Shown here piece after piece: positions 49,390-59,600 of a DNA stretch of 64,000 bases. Under the pieces are notes generated by a model, which saw only the letters and a program-made list of their open reading frames with translations, did no database searches and was not told the DNA's origin. Both the position numbers and the translations under genes were made by a program. Within the stretch, counting starts at the first letter, position 1, and the number at the start of each line of letters is the position of its first letter. Origin of the DNA: Argopecten irradians (taxonomy: Eukaryota; Mollusca; Bivalvia; Pectinida; Pectinidae); the NCBI RefSeq assembly GCF_041381155.1, contig NC_091135.1, positions 46,675,086-46,739,085 on the forward strand. The letters run 5' to 3'.

Positions 49390-51685
49390 AAACGCGGACG
49401 CCTCGAAACGGAGTCACTACACCACAGTACTTCATAGAGTTTTTATCAAGCGGGATCTGGTAAAACGATTTTGTCAGATCTGTGACGGCGATGTAATTCC
49501 ATTGTGCGATCTGTCTCAACGTGGAGTCCACATCGGGCATGAGCGATGGTTGGGGTTTACTGTACCGTCCTACGTCGGCGAACGCGGTAACTAACCGAAA
49601 GCCACCGTTAGGCTTTTTTACGAGGAAGGATGGATTCACATACTCTACATTTACGCTCACATCCTCGGGGCGACGAAAAACGCCCAGACCCTCGAGCTCG
49701 TCAAACTTATTTTGAAGTTCATCCAACTGGTGTTTACTATATTGGGGCAGTCTTCCCTTCCTCTGAGGGGGTTGTACCGGGCCCATATTTACCGTAGCCT
49801 TCAATGGACCAACAGCGCCGTTATAACCAGAGAAGGTAGGGTTGAAGACACTATCGTGTTGACCTAACAAGTCTTGAAAGCGGGATTTCACATCTCCAGA
49901 CAGAATATTATCAGGGTCTAGGTTTACACTGTCAGAATACCTAACGTTTCCGGCTTTTTGAGTTTGAGTTTTGGTTGACATGTTCATATCACTTAACGGT
50001 GGGAGCGGTTCGGGGCAAAATGTTGATCGGATTTTGCACAGGTGCTCGTTTCGTTTAACAGTTTGAGGTTCAGTAGTAAGGTTGGGTATTCTGATTGTCC
50101 CTGCCACGCTAGATACAAGAGACGGTGGCGGCCAGGAAAACGGTTCATCAGTCGTGGGGTGAGGCTCTATAGAGAAAGTTTCATCAGAAGGCGCAACATC
50201 GTCAGGGAGTTTCACTTCAAGGAATTCGCCCGGCCATACAGTGGTTGTAGTGGCGACCGGAGCACGAAGAACTTGTGCACGCTGTACGATGTGTTGGTTT
50301 GATCCTCGTAGCTGGGAACCATACGTGTACGCGTAGTTATCGCCTATGACTACTTCATGTCGAGATGGTCGGATAGAGATGTCGTTTTTCTCCATAAACG
50401 GGATACCCGCGAGAACATCTGTCGCGATATTGTCCACAACAAGACCTTCGAAAAACAAATCATGACCATTGTGATGAAATGAGAAGCGCGTTTCACCGAT
50501 AACGTGTAATGCGGAGATACCGTCAGCCTGACTCACGACATGTGATGACTTGTTTACATGTACGCCTAACTTAGCAGTTATTGACGAATGAATCATGTTG
50601 CCTGTCGCGCCGCTGTCAATCGTTAAACGAACTGTGTGATGTCCATAAAAGGCGTCGAGATACGGTGATTGGCGGATTTGTACCCTATTCACACTAACTT
50701 CGACACGCGCGGTATTGGAAGAATCGGAGTCTTCTTCGTCACTCTGGTCAGCATCCAAATTCATAACACATCGCGCTTTAGCGAGGTATTTTCGATCATT
50801 CAAGGGTAAAAATGTACATTTACTGAGGAAGTGTGTGCTTGGCCGGCCTGCTTCCTTACAGAGGGGGCACGATTTCGATGAAACGGTAGCGCGTGGACGC
50901 GGGGTGGGCTTGGGCGGAAACGCGAGACCTTGAGATCGAGTGTTCGATATCGCTGCTCTCATCACTTTGGCATCGTCGCTAGCTCTTATTTCATCTAACA
51001 ATGAATCTAAAGCCTGCGATATTTCCGGCTTAATTGATGCAAGAGTTCGTGTTCTCAATTCGGTACCGTATCGCTGTTTAACAAGACGAGGAAGTTCAGG
51101 GTTTATTAGGCGAAGCCATGTTAAGACTGCCATGTTTTCAATGGTGGGAGACAGTTCTTCATCGTCAGCGATTTCTTGTCCGTGATGAGTGATTCCCATG
51201 TCGCGACGAAGTAAATTGTCCTCAATAAACGCCGTTATTCTCTGAAACAGGTCTTCCGGCCTTTCATTAGCTTCGAGTGTTATTGACGCGAAATCGATAA
51301 AGTGAGCCCCGGTCGATTGAAATCCGAAGTGCAAGCGAATTGTCTGCCAGATTGACGGGAGAGAAATTGAGTTCTTCACTATGGTACTTCGTGAAATTAT
51401 AGGACAAAAATTCGCGATTTGACCCAACATCATTTCAAGTGCACTGACTTTCTGTGCACGTGTTTTCCTCCGTGCCTGGGGGACATTATTATCGTCGTCA
51501 ACAAAACCTCTATGATGAGTGTCTCTGGTCTTTTTCTCCCATTGCACGCCTTCAACAAGAAATGGGGCAAAATTAGAATCGAGTGACAACGTGTACACCA
51601 GGTTTTGCCTCCAATTTTCAAAAGAGTTTATTGTCTCCACTTTACTCAGACACCACTGTTTTGGTGCTCTATTTTGGTTCGCCAT
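49355..51685 (-). pseudogene. Retrotransposon gag-protease-RT (first pol piece)
   Basis: 776 codons from ATG 51685. Residues 1-260 are a gag-like region ([20 protein letters not shown] near the start). A zinc-knuckle-like CPLCKEAG...THFLSKC lies near residues 272-290. The aspartic protease motif [10 protein letters not shown] is near residue 356. Reverse transcriptase begins near residue 690 with [15 protein letters not shown] and [13 protein letters not shown]. The frame is lost near 49376, where one extra base precedes the conserved MGMPGSE motif that continues in the next frame, so RT is interrupted before its catalytic centre. Confidence 0.85.
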
Positions 51686-51822
51686 TTTTGTTGGGCGAAT
51701 TGACTTACACAGTTACACACCACGCTTGCGACCCGGGTATAATGTTTATACGCTGTGATTAAATGTCTCTTACAGTTCAAAAGTTCATCCGTTTGCTGAT
51801 GAAAAGGTGTGAGTAAGAATCT

Positions 51823-51833
51823 CGCTGCCACCA
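51823..51833 (-). other. Primer-binding site, tRNA-Leu type
   Basis: Immediately inside the 5' LTR the minus strand reads TGGTGGCAGCG, complementary to a tRNA 3' end CGCUGCCA plus CCA. That is the acceptor end of a class of animal leucine tRNAs (recalled, not searched). Complementarity beyond 11 nt is imperfect. Confidence 0.65.
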
Positions 51834-51978
51834 CGCCAATATTAGGCTAAACGTTGGAAGACAAATCACAACACAAACGCAGACTGTAAAGCTTGTAATG
51901 ACGTCATCAAGGCGAGCGTAATATAATGAACCAATTCCGGATAATGCGGATCCGGAATTTACTACCAATATACTGGCG
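51834..51978 (-). repeat. 5' LTR of the retrotransposon
   Basis: 145 bp, identical to the other LTR except for one base. The ends are CGCCA...TGGCG instead of the usual TG...CA. It carries a perfect TGACGTCA (CRE-type) palindrome, a second palindromic pair (ttccggat...atccggaa) and a TATA-like ttatatta, together a plausible compact promoter. Confidence 0.9.
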
Positions 51979-52064
51979 TATTAAGTTCATAATATATCAA
52001 CTTTTACAACAACTATAAAGACAGGTGTTAAATGGTCTTTTATTAGCCATCATTAAAAACCTAC

Positions 52065-52530
52065 TGGTACAGTCTTCATTATAATATCAGAAACATTATT
52101 GTTTTGAATCTACTAACACTTACGATACAGAGCCCATAATTTCATACAAGTTTAACCACTGCTTTTGATAGGTATCAAACTAGGGACCTCTGACTTACTA
52201 TTCTGATGCTCTATTGTTCAGGCTAAAGAGAAGTTCTCTCTTGTATTCACCAGGGCTACATACTCCCCTTCCAGAAAATAATGCATCCTAGATTTTCTAG
52301 CAATGCTTTTGGAGCAAAGCCAAGCATCGTCCCCCAAATTCCTACATGGCTGCCAGTGTAACAGAGTCCATAATTTTATGTACACTTGTATATCAAATGA
52401 CTGCCTCTGCTAGGGATCAAACGGTCAACCAATAGATTACTAGTCTATCACTCGATCAATAAAGAGAAGTTCTCTCACATCGAGAGGCATATTGCGGCTA
52501 GTTAGTATTCACCATGGTTACACCTACTTT
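52065..52530 (-). repeat. Two neighbouring tRNA-like SINE copies
   Basis: In reverse complement both copies read gagagaacttctcttta..., then an A-box-like region and a B-box-like ggtccctagtttgatacc (first copy) or ccgtttgatccctagc (second copy). Both are followed by tggactctgt-type tails (cataattt.cata). They lie about 250 bp apart in the same orientation. Confidence 0.6.
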
Positions 52531-53645
52531 CACACATCTCTCAGTTCCTTGATGTAATATTACAAACATTATATACATGTAAATTGATAATATTGATTGT
52601 TGTCTAAAATACAAAACATTGTACAGCAAATACTATATCTAGCACCAATAGCACAACTCTTCATATGGTCTGAAAATTAAACATGCACCCTATTTATGTT
52701 ATCAAGCACCTTTTAAAGAACATTTGGAGTAAAAGGAATCATTGATTATCTTGGAAAACTCGAATAAGTACAGAAGAGATAAAGTTTCAATTTGAGGTTA
52801 ATTATATAAAATGAATAAATAATTCTGACATTGTATAAATTACAAATACAAGTTTTTGTCAAATATGAAAACATTCCAAAGATATTAAGAGCACTAATAC
52901 AACAGTACACATACTCAATTTTTAATAGAAGAGTTTCTTTCATAATTAGCAATATGATTAATAATTGTATTTCTGTGAATAACTATTCCACATACAAATG
53001 CAAACATGTTCATCATAAGCAATAATGTCACAGTTAAAATCTTCACACTACCATATGGTATTCAGTTAAAAAAGCTTTGAGTCAAGGAATATGACTAGAT
53101 AACACCTGAGATCAACTATCAACATATAAAATAAAACATCATTAACAGAAAAATACACCTACCGTGTATATGTTCTATAAACATGAATAAGTCTTTAATT
53201 AAATCTCATTATTGTTTATATCTAGCATTTGTATGCACAGATATTAATATACCAGGTATTTAAAGCACCAGTTTTGAAGGTTTTACTTTTTCCTTCTCTG
53301 AGGCAATGTCAGTACACTACAATATACTATGAAATGATACTTTTGTATGGTTAAAATGTTTTCAGATCACACTATGGGTCAAAATATTTGAGGTTAATCT
53401 ATTGAACAATCATTACAAAAATAACCTTATGAAATATATTTCGTTGTTTTTGTATTGGCGTCTTCATTGAGACCATGAAAACAACTTAAGATTCCCCACT
53501 ATAAACACTTAACGTTAATTATGATTGTTGATTGGAAATCATGCTGAAGGATTAAGTCACTGGTCCAGGATCCAAGGTTGACAAGATATTCCCTACTTAA
53601 TGTTATTCTGTTGTAATGACAGCACTATAGACCATAGACCTGAAC
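52531..53645. other. 3' flank of the zinc-finger gene
   Basis: AT-rich, no exon recognised. It may be partly 3' UTR of the minus-strand zinc-finger gene. Confidence 0.4.
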
Positions 53646-53646
53646 T

Positions 53647-53652
53647 TTTATT
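53647..53652 (-). terminator. AATAAA signal overlapping the zinc-finger stop codon
   Basis: On the minus strand the stop and following bases read TGAATAAAAG, so AATAAA begins at the last base of the TGA. It may be coincidental; cleavage 10-30 nt further would leave almost no 3' UTR. Confidence 0.35.
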
Positions 53653-56600
53653 CACATAGTGCCATTGTATACCTGCATACCATAGTCCATTGGATACTGA
53701 TGACAAGAAGACAGCACATTTGTTTCTAGATTCATTTGAGTTCCCACATTTTCTTCATCAGAGTAGGCCGCTGCAGCATTGGAGTGAGATGATGTGACAA
53801 AGTTTGGATAGCCAGTTCCTGTTTTTATAGCGTTCTTCCTGAGCTTTGCGACAGTCACAACCTCCATCTTGTGCTTGCCTGTGATGTGTTTGTTAAGGTT
53901 ACCTTTCTCCTTACATCTGTATTCACAGTAGGGACAAAGGAACGGCTTCAGATCCTGTATAGAAAACAAAACTTTTAATTAAAACAATTACATTTGGGTA
54001 TGACATGGGTGACCTTGACCACAGGAATTTATAATATCACTAAATTATAACTTCAAATCAATGTTCTGGATAATGAAATAATGTCTACCGGTAAAACACA
54101 ACAAATTCAAATACAGCTGATACATGTATATCAATACGTCATTTTTAAAAAGCACTGTGGTGTCTTCAGACTTTGTATAATGCCCATACCTTCTGAGTGT
54201 GTATGCGAGCGATGTGATTCTTCAGATTATTTTTGTACTTAGTGGAATAGCCACATCCTGGAATAGGGCAAAACTCATCCTTCATTTCTGGAAAAGTACA
54301 AAAACAATATGGAGTGGGATATTAATAATAATAATATTTTATTTCATTTAACTTCAGCAGCAGGACAGATGACATGATGGAGCCGAGATTATTTTTTATG
54401 AATTATCAATTAGCAGCAAATGTACCACATGTATTTAGCATTAGTATGCCTGGTGTGGAATCTTGCTTCTGAAATAACTTGTTTTTCACAAGGTAGTATT
54501 TATATATTTACATAAAATGTTAATGTTTTGCATTCGCGTTTTTCCTTTAATTCTATGCTAAAGTTTTGCGTAGCCAACACTTTTTATATCCTCACAAAAG
54601 TTATTTAGAAAATATCAATATACATGTTAACTGTGGTGTACATACAGACAAACCTCGATGTATCGAAGTTCAAGGGACCATCAGAAAAACTTCGAAACTT
54701 CAAGACTTTGAATTAGTCCTGGTTGAAATTAGACCGATGCTTTTTTTACCATGACCAACTGTGGTAGTTGTGTACATGTCATCTCCGTTCCGTAAACTTT
54801 ATAATCATTGTATTTACCACAAGCAAAACAAAATAAAAACGAAGTATGCAATTAATCACAATAATTACTATTGTTAGCAATACATATGTATATTATGAAC
54901 AAGACTTACGTGTACTAGGCCTAATTCATGTACATGTGTTTGTTTGGTGACTATTTAAGCGATGTTTAATATTACGGAATGAATATTAAAACGAAAACAC
55001 GTTGTGAAAACGAAACTAAAAAGGAGGAACCGAAAGCGCTACAACACCTAGGCCGTTTTCATTTATTCGGAACAACCGGTTCGACCGTTTGTAAAAGTCA
55101 TTGACGGTCTGACGGACCTGCAGTTTTTAATACAGACCTGTGAGGGCTTTGTCAAGGCTCGTCTAAAAACAATATAAAATCATCAGGTCCGTCTTTAATT
55201 CATAAACGAACAACTAGGTCCAACCAGTCAAACCGCATAATCAAAAACGGCCCTACAAAATACTTCGATTTAGATTTAGAATGATCGATTTGCTCCAGTA
55301 TTTATGCCAAGTTTTGCAATGTAACAGTTTTGAGTATGAGTTACTAACAATGTGGCTCGCTATTTACCGTTCCGTAAATTCTACAAACTGCTAACAATGG
55401 CGGCGGCGAACATCAAAAAAAACTAACTGCATCTTTGCCGTACTACTGATTTAATAACGCAGCTTGTAAAAACAAAGCACTGGGTATAGGCCTGATCAGT
55501 GATATTAATTATCTTGATGATATCAAGCAAGCAACACAAGCTGTCATAATCCCTATTGTCCGGTGAAGGGCGGTCACGAAACAGCTAGGTGTGACAGCAT
55601 GCCACCTGATAGGTACAGGTAAATTTTTATTCAAATCATCGAGTGTCAGTTACCCATGATTCTATAACAAATGGTCCATGAAAAAGTTTCGATACATCAA
55701 GAACTCTGATTCATAAAACTTTGATTCATACATGTGTTAGTTAGTAATGTTATATAGTGAAGAAATTCGGGACCAGACAAAAAGTTCGATACAGCGAGAA
55801 ATTTGATTCATCTGAGTTCGAATCATCGAGGTTTGACTGTAATTACCACAGTACCTCACCGGACATCAACAACGCAGCTAACCAGCATGACCGTCATTAT
55901 AGAGCTACTTTTATTGAGTCTTTGTATCATTGAGCAAGGGGCTTATAACAGAGATTGGGATAATACTATTTCCGGAATGTACTGTATTACAATTAGTTAG
56001 TAAATGCACTACATTTCAAGTAAAATTGCTAAATATTTACAGTAAATAAAGAAATGGCAACATCATAATTGTAGCCATGTGCAGTACTTACGATGCCTTT
56101 GTATGTGTCGTCCCAAACAATCTTCTGTCAAAAACTTCTTTCCGCAAGTGTTACATTCATATTCTTTAGCTCCTAAAATCATGTAAATTATCAATTTATG
56201 AAAAAACAAAATATCAAAAAAGTTCATGATACATTGTTATACCCCTATACAATCATTTCTATATAAACTCTATTGACAAAAATGACAACAAATGAACTAT
56301 TCCGTCGAGCGGTCCAAAGAACTGTTAAAATCGACAGTTAAAATGTGCTGTTTGACCGGAGTGACGTCACACCTACAATTTGTGACGTCAATGCATTGTT
56401 TGGAGTCAATGGGTATAACAAAACAGTTATCCACTGGGTTTTCGGGCAACAGATGATTTGTTGGACTCTCAAACAAACTGTTGCCCTCACCTTCAGCCCA
56501 ATCCCAGTCAACAACAGAATAATGTCCACTGCACAGTGCCTAGTTGTATTCTACTAAGACCAATGCAAAACTATCTAAGTTTTGTGTAACAATATTGGAC

Positions 56601-59600
56601 CACATGTGGCATCAAAATATACCGGTATTAAATAGCCAGGGATCTGAATTAGACCAGTTTTGACAGCTAGGTTATCACCTTTTACATCCTTACCCACAGA
56701 ATGGTGCCTCATGTGCTTCCTCAGGTGAGATTTCTGAACTGTGAAAAAATCACAGTGTGTACATCTGTGTCTGAAATAGAGCAGAACACATTAGTAAAGA
56801 GTGTGCTCAGAGAAACCAGAATTAATGACATGTTTACAATAAAGTAACGAATCCCCAAAACACTGCTTACAAAATGTTACATAATGATATTTCATTGGAA
56901 TTTATTTCAATCTGATCATTAATTCAAAATTATTTGGAAAAACTTTAAAAATCTTCCCTACAACCAGACATATTTTTGGTCGGATTAACGACTGAAAATA
57001 TCACCTATATTTAAAATAAAACATACATAGGTTATTATTTCTTGGATTTTTATTCATAGAATGTAACTCAAAATAGACTATATAAGTCAGATCACCAAAA
57101 AATACCATGGTTACTTACAGTTTAAGATCAGCAGGGGGCGCAACATCATGAGCTCGCAACATATGGCTGTGGAAAAAGTGTTTGTCTCGGAAACTATTAG
57201 GACACAGGTGACATAAATACTGCTTCTTTATTGTCTTCTTCTCTGTACTGTGCATAGTGTCAATGTGAGTCTGCAAGTATAATAGCACAGTATTGATACA
57301 CTGTAATTAATAAATGTATACAAATTTTATATTTTTGATATTTTACATTTACCGTATTTGTCGTAATAAGCGTCCCTCCCCCTATAAACGCCCCTCCTTT
57401 TTTCTGAAAAAGAGATGAAGTTGTATGAATGCCTTCATCTCATGAATTTGACAATGTTTTACATTTGATGCATCTAACATCAGCATTGCATCCCATATAA
57501 CATGATCTTGTGAGTCTTTTACATGTGAATTACGACATAATAATGTGTCTCATAGGATAAAAGGCATATGTATGTTTACTGTAAAAGATTTATGTACCAT
57601 GAGACATGTATGTACCATGAGACATGTATGTACCATGAGACATGAGTACAGAAAGATTGTAAAAATAAGACTGATTTTTTTTTTGTACACAGCTTACATT
57701 TTGGTACATTAATAAGCGTCCCCCTTTGTTTCAATTATTCAAGCACCTTGGGTGCTAATTACAGCGAATATGGTTGATCTTTTTCCATTATAATTTGATA
57801 TTTATACCTAATAAGGTAACTCCACTTTCACTTGAAGTAGACTACAGTAAGGAACTTTACCTTGAGAAAGGCCACAGAGAGGAACTTTACCTTGAGGTAG
57901 GCCACAGAGAGGAACTTTACCTTGAGGTAGGCCACAGAGAGGAACTTCACATTGAGGTAGGCCACAGAGAGGAACTTTACCTTGAAGAAGGCCACATGGA
58001 GGAACTTTACCTTATGGTAGGCCACATGGAAGAACTCTACCTTGAGGTAGGCCACATAGAGGAACTTTATCTTGAGGTAGGCCACAGAGAGGAATTTTAC
58101 CTTGAGGTAGGCCAAAGAGAGGAACTTCACATTGAGGTAGGCCACAGAGAAGAACTTTACCTTGAGATAGGCCACATAGAGGAACTTTACCTTGAGGTAG
58201 GCCACAGAGAAGAATTTTACTTTGAGGTAGGCCACAGAGAAGAACTTTACATTGAGGTAGGCCACATAGAGGAATTTTACTTTGAGGTAGGCCACAGAGA
58301 AGAACTTTACATTGAGGTAGGCCACATAGAGGAACTTTACATTGAGGTAGGCCATAGAGAAGAACTTTACATTGAGGTAGGCCACATAGAGGAACTCTAC
58401 CTTGAGGTAGACCACAGAGAGGAACTTCACATTGAGGTAGGCCACAGAGAGGAACTTTACCTTGAGCTAGGCCACAGAGAGGAACTTTACCTTGAAGTAG
58501 GCCACATGGTGGATTTTTAACTTATGGTAGGCCACATGGAAGAACTCTACCTTGAGGTAGGCCACATAGAGGAACTTTACCTTGAAGTAGGCCACATGGA
58601 GGAACTTTACCTTATGGTAGGCCACATGGAAGAACTTTACATTGAGGTAGGCCACATAGAGGAATTTTACCTTGAGGTAGGCCACAGAGAGGAATTTTAC
58701 CTTGAGGTAGGCCACAGAGAGGAATTTTACCTTGAGGTAGGCCACAGAGAGAATCTTTACCGTGAGATAGGCCACAGAGAAGAACTTTACCTTGAGGAAG
58801 GCCACAGAGAGAATCTTTACCGTGAGATAGGCCACAGAGAGGAACTTTACCTTGAAGAAGGCCACATGGAGGAACCTTACCTTGAGGTAAGCCACAAAGA
58901 GGAACTTTATCTTGAGGTAGGCCACAGAGAGGAACTTTACCTCGAGGTAGGCCACAGAGAGGATCTTCACATTGAGGTAGGCCACAGAGAAGAACTTTAC
59001 CTTGAGATAGGCCACATAGAGGAACTTTACCTTGAGGTAGGCCACAGAGAGAAACTTTACCTTGGGGAAGGCCACAGAGAGGAACTTTACCTTGAGGTAG
59101 GTCACAGAGAGGAACTTTACCTTGAGGTAGGCCAAAGAGAGGAACTTTACCTTGAGGTAGGCCACAGAGAGTAACTTTACTTTGAGGCAGGCCACAGAGA
59201 AGAACTTTACATTGAGGTAGGCCACAGAGAGGAACTTTACCTTGAGGTAGGCCACAGAGAAGAACTTTACATTGAGGTAGGCCACAGGGAGTAACTTTAC
59301 ATTGAGTTAGGCCACAGAGAAGAACTTTACATTGAGGTAGGCCACATAGAGGACTTAACCTTGAGGTAGGCCACAGAGAGGAACTTTACCTTGAGGTAGG
59401 CCACATGGAAGAAATTTACCTTGAAGTGGGCAATAGATAGGAACTTTACCTTGAGGTAGGCCACAGAGAGGAACTTTACCTTGAGGTAGGCCACAGAGAG
59501 GAACTTTACCTTGAGGTAGGCCACAGAGAAGAACTTTACCTTGAGGTAGGCCACAGAGAGGAACTTTACCTTGAGGTAGGCCACAGAGAAGAACTTTACA

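Larger units (their letters stand above)
46317..51978 (-). mobile_element. LTR retrotransposon, Ty3/gypsy-like, 5.66 kb, pol broken
   Basis: Flanked by TATT (46313-46316 and 51979-51982), bounded by 145 bp direct LTRs, with a primer-binding site and a polypurine tract in the expected places for minus orientation. Domain order gag, protease, reverse transcriptase, RNase H, integrase is that of Metaviridae (Ty3/gypsy). There is no envelope frame after integrase. The coding part is one original gag-pol frame now in four pieces because of three frame breaks near 49376, 48476-48525 and 47636. Its location between LMLN and the zinc-finger gene shows no effect on either coding region. Confidence 0.9.

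Noticed and set aside
46901..51185. Plus-strand frames across the retrotransposon
   Set aside because: They are opposite to the gag-pol domains and have no recognisable motifs.
57774..59174. Plus-strand frames of YLEVGHREEL repeats (248 and 216 codons)
   Set aside because: Antisense translation of the 30 bp array; no unique sequence, start context or splice partner.
58467..59285. Minus-strand 272-codon KFLSVAYLKV repeat frame as a separate gene
   Set aside because: Part of the intronic array downstream of the exon 2 donor and out of frame with exon 2 after the 29 bp unit; at most an isoform extension, not an independent gene.
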